Assembly (NCBI RefSeq): GCF_014207635.1
Contig: NZ_JACHIE010000012.1
Coordinates: forward strand, 1 to 64,000
Direction of reading: 5' to 3'
Length of the DNA: 64,000 bases
From: Acetobacter lovaniensis
GTDB lineage: Bacteria > Pseudomonadota > Alphaproteobacteria > Acetobacterales > Acetobacteraceae
Shown here: positions 33,852 through 42,891 of the stretch, piece by piece
Numbering within the stretch: position 1 is the first letter of the stretch
Layout: every line of letters begins with the position of its first letter
Program-made: the position numbers and the translations under genes
Notes under the pieces: model-generated
What the model was told of the DNA's origin: nothing
What the model saw: the letters and a program-made list of their open reading frames with translations, nothing else
Databases searched by the model: none

Positions 33852-34151
33852 TTACCCCAAAGGCTGTTGTTGGCGCTCCAGCAGGTCACGCACGGTTTGT
33901 ACAATCTCGCCTATGCTTTCCTCGCAGTAGCGGTGCTGGTCGGCAGCAAAGGTGGTGTTGGTGTAAAAAGGCCATTGCAGGCTGTGGCTGGCTGCGCGCA
34001 GGTGCAGGATGGCCTGCTCGTAACGGGCAAGCTCCTGCGCCGTGGCGCTGGGCAGCATATCGGTGCTGAACAGGCCGCGCCGGGCAGCGTGGGTATAGGC
34101 ATCGACCTGCGCCACGTGGCGGTGGTCGGGGCAGGGCGGGTGCGCTTCCAA
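33852..34151 (-). CDS. Hypothetical protein downstream of the repressor region
   Basis: This 99-residue minus-strand frame starts at TTG 34151 with GAGGGAG 7 bases upstream; a longer start at 34220 is possible. It reads MEAHPPCPDHRHVAQVDAY and ends VQTVRDLLERQQQPLG, mostly helical. The opposite strand is also open across it, so the assignment is not firm. No family is recognised. Confidence 0.45.
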   Translation of the reverse strand: MEAHPPCPDHRHVAQVDAYTHAARRGLFSTDMLPSATAQELARYEQAILHLRAASHSLQWPFYTNTTFAADQHRYCEESIGEIVQTVRDLLERQQQPLG

Positions 34152-34264
34152 AGTGTTCTCCCTCAACAACACACGGCCAGTATGTGCGTAATAAATGCAC
34201 AGCGCAAGACCTGATAACACGCATATGTGCGCGGGGGGAGTGCGGGCTTATGGAGGGCTGGGCG

Positions 34265-35035
34265 TTACTTCCAGGTCCATTTGCCCACAACACGGCCGTT
34301 AATGCTGATTTCGTCCAGTGTGAGTTCGTAGGTGGAGTAGGCGCTGTTAATGCTCATGATCCGTACCCGCCGGGGCTCCTCCATGCCGGGGATCAGTTCC
34401 AGACGTTTGAGCACAAGGCCAAACCCGTCCCACAGAACATACACACCGGGGGGGGAGGGAATACGGTGGGCTGTGTCCACCAGCACCCTGTCTCCGGACT
34501 GGTAGTCCGGCTCCATGCTGTCCCCCGCCACGCGGACAATGGCCAGCGTGTCTGGTGTTTCGGAAAAAGCCGCAACGTAGCCACGCGGCAGGGTCCAGTG
34601 TTCCACCGGGCGCAACCCGTCCTGCGGGGCGCACAGAACCGGCACACAGCCCGGCCCGGCCGATGTGATGACATCATATTCAGGTATGGCAATGCGGCCG
34701 GAGCCCGCCGGGGGCAGGGTATCGGGCTGGGGGGGGGCTGGCGCGGGCGTAGGCTGGGGGGGCATTTTGGCCACAAGGCCAGCTTCCCCCATGCTTACAC
34801 CGGCAAGGTTCCATACCTCGTTGGCGGTAATGGGCGGGTCCCCCCTGCCATTGAGCAATGGCACCATGGATTTGACCATGGGTAAGGGCAGCACATCCTT
34901 TTTGTAGGAGGTCTCATACATGCGGTAGGAGGAAAACTTCTCTCCGTACCCCAGGTCGCGCGCAAACTCACGAATCGTATAACCGGCGCGCTCGCGCAGG
35001 GTTTTAAGCCTGTCCGTGATCCGATTCTGGTTCAT
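34265..35035 (-). CDS. CI-like repressor with S24 peptidase domain
   Basis: The 256-residue protein has an N-terminal HTH (RLKTLRERAGYTIREFARDL), a Pro/Ala-rich linker (about 91-112) and a C-terminal LexA/CI-type peptidase domain with VAGDSMEPDYQSGD (Ser173) and VLKRLEL (Lys210). An AG pair at about 126-127 could be the self-cleavage site. It would keep the lysogenic state and respond to RecA. It is transcribed divergently from the DUF1376 gene. Confidence 0.9.
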   Translation of the reverse strand: MNQNRITDRLKTLRERAGYTIREFARDLGYGEKFSSYRMYETSYKKDVLPLPMVKSMVPLLNGRGDPPITANEVWNLAGVSMGEAGLVAKMPPQPTPAPAPPQPDTLPPAGSGRIAIPEYDVITSAGPGCVPVLCAPQDGLRPVEHWTLPRGYVAAFSETPDTLAIVRVAGDSMEPDYQSGDRVLVDTAHRIPSPPGVYVLWDGFGLVLKRLELIPGMEEPRRVRIMSINSAYSTYELTLDEISINGRVVGKWTWK

Positions 35036-35134
35036 GCCTGCATTGTGGTCAAAAGTGTCGTGCATGTCAGTGCGTAAAAACCGCTTGCAGTTTGTATTTT
35101 TAATACGCACATTATGTGCATGAACAACGCACAT
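35036..35134. promoter_or_regulatory. Divergent control region of prophage 2
   Basis: The region holds a perfect palindrome GCACAT-T-ATGTGC (35107-35119) and further half-sites ACGCACAT (35105, 35127), which are reverse complements of ATGTGCGT. The palindrome overlaps the start of the rightward gene. It is a good candidate operator for the repressor. Exact promoters were not resolved. Confidence 0.55.
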
Positions 35135-35845
35135 ACCAGCCTGCCGGATGCGGTGCAAGAGCCGCCCCGGCCTTTTCCCGCCCCAATGACCCCACCGCAG
35201 AGCGATTTGCGGGGTCTGCCCTTTATGCCGCTCGATACCTGCCGTCTGCTGGATAGCGACCTGTTCGCCCTGAGCACGGGGGACGGGTTTAAATGCGCCG
35301 TAGCCTTGTGGTGCAAGGCATGGCAGCAGGTGCCAGCGGGCAGCCTGCCGCATAACGACCGGGTTCTGGCGCATCTGTCCGGTGCGGGCGGGCGGTGGCC
35401 TACGCTGCGCACGGTGGCCCTGCATGGGTGGGTCGTCTGCTCGGATGGGCGGCTGTACCACCCCGTTATTGCGCAAAAAGCCAATCAGGCCTGGAAGGCC
35501 CGTCTGGCCCAGCGTGCCCGTGCGGCCCGCCGCTGGGGGCATACGCCGGAGGAGAGTGCTCCCCCCATACCGGCCCCCGCGTGCCACGGCACAGCCCACG
35601 CAGATGCAAGGGAGAGTGAGAGGGAGAGCAAGAGTCGCTCACTGCGTTCGCGGGGGAATAATCAGGCGGATTTAGCGCGGGGGCGTTCCAGCAAGGCGCA
35701 TGTGCCACACCCGCTGGAGGAGCAGGCCGCGCGGTTGAGGCAGCGCAGCGCGGCCCGCAAACAGGGGCGGGAGCCAGCGCGTAACACGCCAGAGGCGCAG
35801 CCCCACATGGCGGGTGATGACAAACCCGGTGGTGCGGAATGTTGA
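35114..35845 (+). CDS. DUF1376 protein (replication-associated, putative)
   Basis: The 243-residue protein has a DUF1376-type N-terminal half: LPFMPLDTCRLLDSDLFALS, GFKCAVALWCKAWQQVPAGSLP and LHGWVVCSDGRLYHPVIA. The rest is basic and disordered (SRSLRSRG, RQRSAARKQGREP). DUF1376 proteins stand at replication loci of phages. ATG 35114 or 35120 lies inside the operator palindrome, so translation may start near the transcript end. Confidence 0.7.
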   Translation: MCMNNAHTSLPDAVQEPPRPFPAPMTPPQSDLRGLPFMPLDTCRLLDSDLFALSTGDGFKCAVALWCKAWQQVPAGSLPHNDRVLAHLSGAGGRWPTLRTVALHGWVVCSDGRLYHPVIAQKANQAWKARLAQRARAARRWGHTPEESAPPIPAPACHGTAHADARESERESKSRSLRSRGNNQADLARGRSSKAHVPHPLEEQAARLRQRSAARKQGREPARNTPEAQPHMAGDDKPGGAEC

Positions 35846-36414
35846 GCCTGAACGCGCAGGGCCACGGCACAGCGGGCCTGCCCCAGCCCAGCCCCGCACT
35901 GGCTGGCCAGCTGGAGGCGTTCCGCCCCGGAGGGTTTGCTCCCCCGGCTGCCCTTGTGGACGAGGCACGTGCCCTTCTGCCAGCCTATACCCGCGCCCTG
36001 TCCCCCCTACCTGTGCTGGAACTGACCAGCAGGGTAGAGGAGTTTGCCGAAATGCTGAACGCGGGCGTGGTTAACCCACTGCCCGGCGTGGCCCTGCAAC
36101 TGCGTTGTGTCGCGCTGGTTACAGCCTGCGCCACAGTGCCAGCACTGGCATGGAGCGAGGCCACTGTGCGCCGTGCCCTTATGGCGTTTACGTTTTTTCC
36201 ATCCGCGGCACAGTTGGTGGCGTTGCTGGAGGCACAGTGTGGCGAGGCCCGCGCCACGCAGGGCCGGTTGCGCCTGATGGTGGCAGAGGCCGACCGGCGC
36301 ATGGCGCGCGCACAGGCGCAGGAGCTGCGCTGGGCACAATGGGAGCAGCACCATGCGCCGCAGCCTGTGTACAACCCTGTGGATAATGTGGATTGTATGC
36401 AAAATCGGACCTGA
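35839..36414 (+). CDS. Hypothetical early protein
   Basis: The 191-residue protein overlaps the DUF1376 gene by 7 bases. It is helical and Ala-rich, with LTSRVEEFAEMLNAGVVNPL, a central hydrophobic run (VALVTACATVPALAW) and a basic helical end (AEADRRMARAQAQELRW). The family is not known. Its last codons contain the DnaA-box-like sequence shared with prophage 1. A role next to replication is likely from position. Confidence 0.6.
   Translation: MLSLNAQGHGTAGLPQPSPALAGQLEAFRPGGFAPPAALVDEARALLPAYTRALSPLPVLELTSRVEEFAEMLNAGVVNPLPGVALQLRCVALVTACATVPALAWSEATVRRALMAFTFFPSAAQLVALLEAQCGEARATQGRLRLMVAEADRRMARAQAQELRWAQWEQHHAPQPVYNPVDNVDCMQNRT
36366..36386. promoter_or_regulatory. DnaA-box-like site
   Basis: TGTGGATAA (36378-36386) is the exact reverse complement of TTATCCACA. 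The 20 bases 36366-36385 recur at 549-568 in prophage 1. It could be part of a replication origin. Confidence 0.45.
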
Positions 36415-36498
36415 TTGCGCGCCACTTTACAAAAAATTGAACAGTTTATAGCCCGTTTTCCCCAAAAAGGTGGAAAAGGCAGGGTAGGCAAGGATTTT

Positions 36499-37101
36499 AT
36501 GCAAATGAATGCATCCCACACGCAGGTTTCCCAAAAGCAGGGTGGAGCACCCCATGCGGGTCTTTTATCCGCGCAGGCAGGGTGCCAGCCCACGGCCGAG
36601 CGGATGGAAAAGTCCATCTTTGCGGTGGACACAGCAACCCCGGGCGCCCCGTTGCGGGTGCTGGGTACGGTGCAGGCGCTGCTGAATGCGCGTGACATTA
36701 CCCAGGATGCCGCCAATGCAGCGGAACGCTGGTATAGGGACTGGGTGTTTGCCTATGTGGGGCATATTGAATACCCCACAAACCATACGCCCAATACCCT
36801 GACCCGGCATGATGATGTGTCCTGGCAGATGACACGTGCGCACGCCGCTGGCCGTCTGGCCGATGTGCGCCACGCTCTTGGTTTGTGTGCCGATGTGCGG
36901 CTTAAACTGATGCTGGTGGATGAGCTGTCATTCATGCAGATGGGGCGTGTTCTTTTTCCGCATTTGTCAGATGCGCGGGCGCGGCTCAAGGTTTCTGCCC
37001 AGTGCGCCATGCTGCTGGAGCAGCTTGAAGGGTTTTATAACAGTCTGCGCCGGGCAAACCAGAACCGTAAAAAACCGCGTTCCGGTGTGGCGGCAGGCTA
37101 G
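36499..37101 (+). CDS. Putative late-operon regulator of prophage 2
   Basis: The 200-residue protein is homologous to 1340-1900: RDWVFAYVGHIEYP, RHDDVSWQMTRAHAAGRL, DVRLKLMLVDELSFMQMG and CAMLLEQLEGFY. ATG 36499 has AAGGA upstream. It is followed by a regulatory stretch (37130-37211) and a terminator (37239). This is again the regulator-terminator-late gene order. A Q-like antiterminator or a DNA-binding activator are the main options. Confidence 0.6.
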   Translation: MQMNASHTQVSQKQGGAPHAGLLSAQAGCQPTAERMEKSIFAVDTATPGAPLRVLGTVQALLNARDITQDAANAAERWYRDWVFAYVGHIEYPTNHTPNTLTRHDDVSWQMTRAHAAGRLADVRHALGLCADVRLKLMLVDELSFMQMGRVLFPHLSDARARLKVSAQCAMLLEQLEGFYNSLRRANQNRKKPRSGVAAG

Positions 37102-37129
37102 GACGGTCAGGAAAAAAGCTGGTGCAAGG

Positions 37130-37211
37130 CATGGATTTGTAAAAAATATGCACAATGTGCGTTTTTTTAACTTGCCATGTGCGCGCAGCCTGCGTATGTA
37201 AATACCTACAT
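37130..37211 (+). promoter_or_regulatory. Candidate late promoter/operator region
   Basis: ATGTGCGT (37155) and ATGTGCGC (37177) repeat the half-site motif of the repressor region. An inverted repeat ATGTA/TACAT follows at about 37195-37211. The stretch is non-coding and precedes the terminator of the late leader. Confidence 0.45.
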
Positions 37212-37238
37212 TGGAATTCCTGCGCCAGACCGCAGCAA

Positions 37239-37263
37239 GCCGCCCCACCGGGCGGCTTTTTTT
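37239..37263 (+). terminator. Intrinsic terminator in the late leader of prophage 2
   Basis: Stem GCCGCCC (37239-37245), loop CACC and GGGCGGC (37250-37256) are followed by seven T. It matches the position of the terminator at 1925 in prophage 1. Confidence 0.85.
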
Positions 37264-37318
37264 ATGGGCTGGGCGCTACGCGGCATACAGGGCCGTATTC
37301 GCCATTTGTGGAAAAATC

Positions 37319-37738
37319 ATGATCCAGTCAGTCAGCTATGCCGATGTGGTGCGTCTGCACCGCACGGATGCCGTGTGTGTTGGCCTGCGTGCGGGCCTGC
37401 CCTTGCTCTGCTTTTTGGTGCCCGAGGCGGAAAATACACGCCACAGGGCCGATGTTCCCCTTTCGTGGTGCGAGAGTGCGCAGGCCAACCTGCCGCCAGA
37501 GGTGCGCGTGCGCTGTGTGGTGCGCGAGCGGGCGGTACGTGGTTCGATTGTGGGCCAGCTCCCCCAGCCTGCCATGCAGCGCATTCACGCCATGATCGCG
37601 CGCGAGCGTACCAGCCAGACGGTGGAAGGAGGCTGGCCGCACAGGACCACGCCCCACAATAAGGCCAGCACCCATGCCTGCATGCAAAAAAACACCAGTT
37701 CCCGCCACAGTACTGCCCGAACCGGCTATTACGCCTGA
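37319..37738 (+). CDS. Hypothetical protein before the terminase
   Basis: The 139-residue protein starts MIQSVSYADVVRLHRTDAVC at ATG 37319; a frame opening at 37211 would run through the terminator. Codon third positions are GC-rich as in real genes here. It overlaps the small terminase by 65 bases. No domain is recognised. Confidence 0.55.
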   Translation: MIQSVSYADVVRLHRTDAVCVGLRAGLPLLCFLVPEAENTRHRADVPLSWCESAQANLPPEVRVRCVVRERAVRGSIVGQLPQPAMQRIHAMIARERTSQTVEGGWPHRTTPHNKASTHACMQKNTSSRHSTARTGYYA

Positions 37739-38150
37739 GGTCTGGGAGCATATCTTCAGTCAGGCGGAGGAAGGCCACACCCTGCGCCAGATCAGCACGG
37801 GGACGGGCATGCCAACATGGGAGCATATGCGCGCCAGCCTGCGTGCAAGCCCCACACTGGCCAGTCGCTACGCCCGCGCAAGAGTGCTGGCAGCAGAAGC
37901 GTTTGAGGACCGGCTGTTGCAGGAGGTCCATAGCATTAGCGGGGAAGATACAGCCGCCATGCGCCTGCGGATTGATACCCTCAAATGGATCATGTCCAAG
38001 CGTGCGCCTGCCCGCTACGGCGAAAAAGCAGCAGGTGAACCACAGGAGCCCCCCGCGGCCCGGCCCGATGGCAGGCCCCGCACCATTCGCCGTGTGATTG
38101 TGGACCCGCAGGTGCGAGAAGCAGTAAAAAATGAGCAGACCAAGCCTTAA
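37674..38150 (+). CDS. terS: Terminase small subunit, Sf6-like (putative)
   Basis: The 158-residue protein has an HTH-like front (EVWEHIFSQAEEGHTLRQIS, GMPTWEHMRASL), a helical centre (RYARARVLAAEAFEDRLLQE) and MRLRIDTLKWIMSKRAPARY, the pattern of terminase small subunits of the Sf6/bacteriophage-like group. It has no similarity with the prophage 1 small subunit. It overlaps terL by 20 bases. Confidence 0.8.
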   Translation: MPACKKTPVPATVLPEPAITPEVWEHIFSQAEEGHTLRQISTGTGMPTWEHMRASLRASPTLASRYARARVLAAEAFEDRLLQEVHSISGEDTAAMRLRIDTLKWIMSKRAPARYGEKAAGEPQEPPAARPDGRPRTIRRVIVDPQVREAVKNEQTKP

Positions 38151-39393
38151 AATACCCACGGCAAGGGTGTTCGCACCCCTGCTGGCTCCGTGCCGTTACA
38201 AAGGCGCTTATGGGGGGCGGGGGTCTGGCAAGTCGCATTTTTTTGGCGAATGCGTGGTGGAGGAGCATCTGCGGCTGGCAGGGCACCGCACAGTGTGCAT
38301 CCGGGAGGTGCAGAAATCCACCCAGTTGTCCTCCCGCCAGTTGATTATTGATAAAATCAGCCAGTTTAACCTGCAACAGTATTTTGATGTGCAGGACAGG
38401 GCCATTCGCACACCGGGGGATGGGTTGATTGTGTTTCAGGGCATGCAGAACCACACGGCAGAAAGCCTGAAGTCACTTGAAGGGTTTGACCGGGCATGGG
38501 TGGAGGAGGCGCAGTCCGTCTCCGCCCTGAGCTGGCGTATGCTGCGGCCCACTTTACGCAAAAAAGGGGCGGAAATCTGGGCATCATGGAACCCTCATGC
38601 TCCAACCGATGCGGTGGATGCGTTTTTCCGTGGTGCTGGCTCGGACCGGGCGGACCTTGTGGCCGTGCGGGCCAACTGGTCGGATAACCCGTGGTTTGAT
38701 CAGGGCACCTTGCCAACAGAGCGGCTGGAGGACCAGCGCACCCGCCCCGATGAATACGGGCATGTGTGGGAAGGGGATTACCAGAGTTTTTCCGCAGCCC
38801 AGATTTTTGCAGGACGGGTGCGGGTGCAGGACTTTGCAGTGCCCGAGGATGCACGGTTTTACTACGGTGTGGACTGGGGTTTTGCCAAAGACCCACTGGC
38901 CGCTCTGCGCTGCTTTATTGCGGGCAATACAGTGTATATCGACCATGAAGCCGGAGGCATTGGCGTGGAGCTGGATGCCATACCCGCCGTGCTGGGGCAG
39001 GTCCCCAATGCCGGGCAATGGCCATGGAAGGCCGATGGCGCCCGACCGGAAACCATAAGTTTTCTTGCCCGCACATATGGGTTTCGTATCAGTGCCGCCA
39101 AAAAATGGCCCGGCAGCGTGGAGGACGGCATAGCCCGGCTTAAAGCGTTTGATGCCATTGTGGTGCACCCGCGCTGCAAGCGGGTTGCGGAGGAATTTCG
39201 TTTGTATTCCTACAGAATAGACAAGGACACAGGGGATATTCTGCCCATTGTGGAGGACGCGCATAACCACTGGATAGATGCGCTGCGCTATGCGCTGGAC
39301 GGGATTATTCACAACCGGCGCACCATGCCCCGCTTTAACGCCGGAACGCTCCGGCACATTCTGCACGCCAGCAGGGACGGAAAAAACGGATGA
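38131..39393 (+). CDS. terL: Terminase large subunit, PBSX/Terminase_3 type
   Basis: The 420-residue protein has Walker A GGRGSGKS (28-35), RTVCIREVQKSTQLSSRQLI, an acidic Walker B-like FDRAWVEEAQ and the SWNP motif. The C-terminal nuclease has YYGVDWGFAKDPLA and DAHNHWIDALRYALD. This is the PBSX/Sf6-type enzyme, different from prophage 1. Packaging strategy may therefore differ between the two elements. The stop overlaps the portal ATG. Confidence 0.92.
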   Translation: MSRPSLKIPTARVFAPLLAPCRYKGAYGGRGSGKSHFFGECVVEEHLRLAGHRTVCIREVQKSTQLSSRQLIIDKISQFNLQQYFDVQDRAIRTPGDGLIVFQGMQNHTAESLKSLEGFDRAWVEEAQSVSALSWRMLRPTLRKKGAEIWASWNPHAPTDAVDAFFRGAGSDRADLVAVRANWSDNPWFDQGTLPTERLEDQRTRPDEYGHVWEGDYQSFSAAQIFAGRVRVQDFAVPEDARFYYGVDWGFAKDPLAALRCFIAGNTVYIDHEAGGIGVELDAIPAVLGQVPNAGQWPWKADGARPETISFLARTYGFRISAAKKWPGSVEDGIARLKAFDAIVVHPRCKRVAEEFRLYSYRIDKDTGDILPIVEDAHNHWIDALRYALDGIIHNRRTMPRFNAGTLRHILHASRDGKNG

Positions 39394-41093
39394 CAAACTG
39401 GTTGGCCCGCCTGCGTGGGCATTCAGGCGCAAACCCTGCGCAGGGTGGGGGAGTGCGCGCAGCCACAGCGGCGCAACGGGGCAAGGCTGGGCGCATGGAG
39501 CCATTTTTGCCCCATAACCCGCCCGCTGCGGCCCCATCATCCACCCGCCCGCCAACCCACCCGCACACAGGGCATGGCGGGGGTAAGCGGCGTTTGGGCT
39601 TGAGTGCCCTGTCTGGCTTTGGCGGGCATGCTCTGGAGGAGCCTTCCCCCACCATACAGGACCGGGCGGCGGCCCTGTTTCTGCCTTACCAGCCCCCACG
39701 CGGGGTGCGCGGGGCAGGGGCGGCTGCACTGGCTATGGATGAAGGGCTGGGGGCGTATGCCAGCGCGCAGTATGGCATGGTCTCAAGCTTTGTGGAGCAG
39801 GGGCTTGCCTTTAAAGGCTACCCCACTCTGGCCGCCATGATGCTGCGGGCCGAGTTTAGAAAACCCGTGGAAATCATTGCGCGTGAGGCAACACGGGCAT
39901 GGATCCGCTTCCGCTGCAACGGCGTGCAGGCCGATGCCACCCAGACAGCCGCGCGCCTGCGTGCGGTGGAGGTGGAGTTCCAGCGCCTGCATGTGCGCGA
40001 TGTGGTGCGCCGCCAGATTGTGCATGGTCTGGGCTTTGGCGTGGGCCATATATGGGTTGGCCTGCGTGGTGTACCCCTGAACGACGCCGGGCAGGCCGTT
40101 CCTTTGTGCCTAACCCCGCACGGCATGGCGCGAGGCCAGCTTGAACGGTTGGTGAACATAGACCCCATATGGACCACCCCCAACAGCTATAATGCGGATA
40201 ACCCGCTGCGGGCGGATTACTATCGCCCGGCGGACTGGTGGGTGCAGGGGGTGCTGGTCAACAGTTCGCGCCTGCTGAGCGTGGTGCCGTTTGAAGTGCC
40301 GGATATTCTCAAGCCCGCCTTCAACTTTGGCGGTCTGGCCCTGCCGCAGATGCTGGAAACCTACGTGCACAATTTTTTGCGCACGCGGCAGTCAGTATCG
40401 GACATGGTGAGCAACTTTGCCACCAAGATTCTGAAAACGGATATGAGCGGCACCATGCAGTCCGATACCGGCGTGCAGTATGCCGATATTGATGCCCAGA
40501 GTGTTACCGCACGTGTTGCGGCCATGAATGCCTGGCAGAGCAACAACGGTACGTTCGTGCTCGACCGCGAGAGCGAGGATTTTGACATAAAGTCAGCCCC
40601 GCTCAGCGGTCTTGCGGAACTTCAGGCCCAGTCGCAGGAGTTCATGGCCGGTATTCCCGGTATTCCGCTGGTCAAGCTGTTTGGGATCCAGCCGCAGGGT
40701 CTTAATGCGTCCTCGCAAGGGGAAATCAGGGTTTTTTATGACGAGATCGCAGCTTTTCAGGAGGCCCACATGGCCCCCGTGCTGCGGGCTCTGTTTCACC
40801 ATGTTCAGCTTAACCTGTGGGGGCGCATAGACCCCGATCTGGATTTTGAGTTCGTTCCCCTGTGGCAGATGTCCGAGCAGGAAGCCGCCGCAGTGGAAAA
40901 AACCAAAACCGACATGGATACGGCCAATATCCTCTCGGGCAAGATCACCCCGCACGAGGCCCGTGCGCGTGAGGCAGCGGATGCCCAGAGCCTGTACCGC
41001 ACCGCAGGGCTTGCCCACCCCATGCCCGGTGGTGGGCCGGATGCGGATTTTGTCAAAACGCCACAGGCAAAAAGAGCAGAACAGCATGAATGA
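39390..41093 (+). CDS. Portal protein, DUF1073 family (prophage 2)
   Basis: The 567-residue orthologue of 3774-5357 is conserved from the [10 protein letters not shown] motif to the end. An extra N-terminal Pro/His-rich segment (about 35-75, [15 protein letters not shown]) is absent in prophage 1. The ATGA overlap with terL is kept. The next gene is the protease, with no MuF gene between. Confidence 0.9.
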   Translation: MTNWLARLRGHSGANPAQGGGVRAATAAQRGKAGRMEPFLPHNPPAAAPSSTRPPTHPHTGHGGGKRRLGLSALSGFGGHALEEPSPTIQDRAAALFLPYQPPRGVRGAGAAALAMDEGLGAYASAQYGMVSSFVEQGLAFKGYPTLAAMMLRAEFRKPVEIIAREATRAWIRFRCNGVQADATQTAARLRAVEVEFQRLHVRDVVRRQIVHGLGFGVGHIWVGLRGVPLNDAGQAVPLCLTPHGMARGQLERLVNIDPIWTTPNSYNADNPLRADYYRPADWWVQGVLVNSSRLLSVVPFEVPDILKPAFNFGGLALPQMLETYVHNFLRTRQSVSDMVSNFATKILKTDMSGTMQSDTGVQYADIDAQSVTARVAAMNAWQSNNGTFVLDRESEDFDIKSAPLSGLAELQAQSQEFMAGIPGIPLVKLFGIQPQGLNASSQGEIRVFYDEIAAFQEAHMAPVLRALFHHVQLNLWGRIDPDLDFEFVPLWQMSEQEAAAVEKTKTDMDTANILSGKITPHEARAREAADAQSLYRTAGLAHPMPGGGPDADFVKTPQAKRAEQHE

Positions 41094-42324
41094 CACACTC
41101 GCCCATGACCGCATGGGCTCGGTCCGCATGACCGATGAGGACGGACGCCTGCATGTGGCCGCAACCCCCATAAGCAAGGCGTGCGTTAACGCCTATTACG
41201 GGCGCGAAATACCCGGTGCAGATGCGCTGGGCCTTGCCCCGGACAGGCTGTACAACCTGCTGCGTGACCCCGCGGAACTGGCCCGCGCAGCGCCCAGCTT
41301 TAACGCCCTGCCGGTGCTGGCCGAACATGCCCACGTTACCGCTGCCGCCCCTCGGGCCGATCTGGTTGTGGGCACCACGGGCACCAATGCGCGCTTTACC
41401 AGCCCGTATCTGACCAATTCCCTGGCGATCTGGAATGCCGGGGCCATTCATAACATCCGCTCGGGCGCGCAGCGCGAACTCTCCTGCGCGTACCGCTACA
41501 CGCCGGTCATGGAGGCAGGCCAGTTTGAAGGCCAGCCCTATGACGGGCGCATGACCAACATTCGCGGCAACCACGTGGCTCTTGTGCCCAGTGGGCGTGC
41601 CGGGCCGGATGTTGTGGTGGCGGATGCCAAACCAAAGGATATTGCTATGGTTCAAACACATGCAGCCCCCACGGCGGGGCAGGTTTTTGCCCGCCTTGGC
41701 ACGGCTTTTGCCACAGGCGCACTGGCCATGACCGCAAGCCTGAGCGAGCTGGAAACATGGCTCAGGCATACCGGCATAGCCAGTGCGCAGGGCACGGCAG
41801 AAGGAGCAGCCCCCCCGGTGCCGCCGGATAATGGCGCGGCAGAGGCAGGGGCGGGTGGCACAGGCCCCGCAGCCCACACCACTGCGGGCAGCCCTTCCCT
41901 ATCCCCGGAGCAGAAGCCCGCCCGTTCGGCCACCGAGCAGGACCAGGCGGCACAGCCTGCCACTGCGCAGGACAGCGCGGTGCAGAGTGCCGTTGCCGCA
42001 GCTCTGGCCGCCGAACGCACCCGTGCCGCAAGCGCGCAGGAAGCCCGCAGCCTTGTCCGCCCGCTGGTGGGTGATGTGCTGGGCATGGATAGTGCGGCCG
42101 ATATTCTGCGCTACGCTCTGGGTGAGCAGGGTGTGGGCACGGAGGGCGTAAACGAGCCGGGGCTCAAGGCCCTTGTGCTGGCCTGCCTTGGCACGGCGGC
42201 TACCCCCGCCGCATCCGGCATGGGGGATCGCGCGGGGCATGCGCTGGGCGCGGCCGATCATGCGGCCCCCCATGCGGCGCATCTGGCAACCCGCTTTGGC
42301 GTGTCTGCGCCGCGTAAACTTTAA
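41086..42324 (+). CDS. Prohead protease/scaffold, DUF2213 (prophage 2)
   Basis: The 412-residue orthologue of 6162-7370 overlaps the portal by 8 bases. The N-terminal domain ([35 protein letters not shown]) and the C-terminal part ([21 protein letters not shown]) are conserved. The middle (about 230-300) is Ala/Pro/Gln-rich, not charged coiled coil. Scaffold function may therefore differ. Confidence 0.85.
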   Translation: MNDTLAHDRMGSVRMTDEDGRLHVAATPISKACVNAYYGREIPGADALGLAPDRLYNLLRDPAELARAAPSFNALPVLAEHAHVTAAAPRADLVVGTTGTNARFTSPYLTNSLAIWNAGAIHNIRSGAQRELSCAYRYTPVMEAGQFEGQPYDGRMTNIRGNHVALVPSGRAGPDVVVADAKPKDIAMVQTHAAPTAGQVFARLGTAFATGALAMTASLSELETWLRHTGIASAQGTAEGAAPPVPPDNGAAEAGAGGTGPAAHTTAGSPSLSPEQKPARSATEQDQAAQPATAQDSAVQSAVAAALAAERTRAASAQEARSLVRPLVGDVLGMDSAADILRYALGEQGVGTEGVNEPGLKALVLACLGTAATPAASGMGDRAGHALGAADHAAPHAAHLATRFGVSAPRKL

Positions 42325-42342
42325 AACAAGGAGGAAAAAGCA

Positions 42343-42885
42343 ATGCCTTTTCCCAATACAGTGCATTATGGCTGGCCTGCCGGGTTCCCCGGTGCATGGG
42401 CCAGCCAGAACCCCCAGCGCATGGTTGTGCCCGGGGCTAACGGGTTTTGTGCCGGGGCGGGGGGTGTGGTTGTGGCCGCCTTTGCCTGGGTACAGGCTGA
42501 CGGCACCACTGTGCTGAACAAGCCTGACCCGACAAACCCCAAGGCAGCACCGACAGGTTTTGTTGTGCGCGCCCAGCAGGGGCAGGCCACGCAGTATATG
42601 CAGCAGAACACCATGACCATTGCGCAGGGCTTTATGGTGGGGCTGGCCGAAGGGGGGGATGTGTTCGCTCAGGCGACCACGGCCTCGGCCACGGGGCAGG
42701 CGGTTTATGCCTCCCTTAGTGATGGCACGCTCCAGTGTGCGGCCGCAGGGGCGGCCCCTACCGGCACGGTGGATACGGGCTGGTCGGTGGCGCAGGGGGC
42801 GGCTGCGGGGCTGCCGTTCATTATCACCGGCCCACTTGCGGGTGCGCGTAGCGCGCTTTCCTCCACCTCTGGTACAGGGAACTAA
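42343..42885 (+). CDS. Head structural protein (short form)
   Basis: The 180-residue orthologue of 7383-8387 lacks the inserted repeat domain: the sequence passes directly from DGTTVLNKPDP to APTGFVVRAQQGQ. AGGAGG precedes the ATG. It is a likely decoration or stabilising protein of the shell. Its compact form shows that the repeat domain in prophage 1 is dispensable for the core role. Confidence 0.8.
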   Translation: MPFPNTVHYGWPAGFPGAWASQNPQRMVVPGANGFCAGAGGVVVAAFAWVQADGTTVLNKPDPTNPKAAPTGFVVRAQQGQATQYMQQNTMTIAQGFMVGLAEGGDVFAQATTASATGQAVYASLSDGTLQCAAAGAAPTGTVDTGWSVAQGAAAGLPFIITGPLAGARSALSSTSGTGN

Positions 42886-42891
42886 CAGGGT

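Noticed and set aside
33846-34214. Plus-strand frame over the gene called at 33852-34151
   Set aside because: The minus frame has a better ribosome site and a more protein-like composition. The choice remains uncertain.
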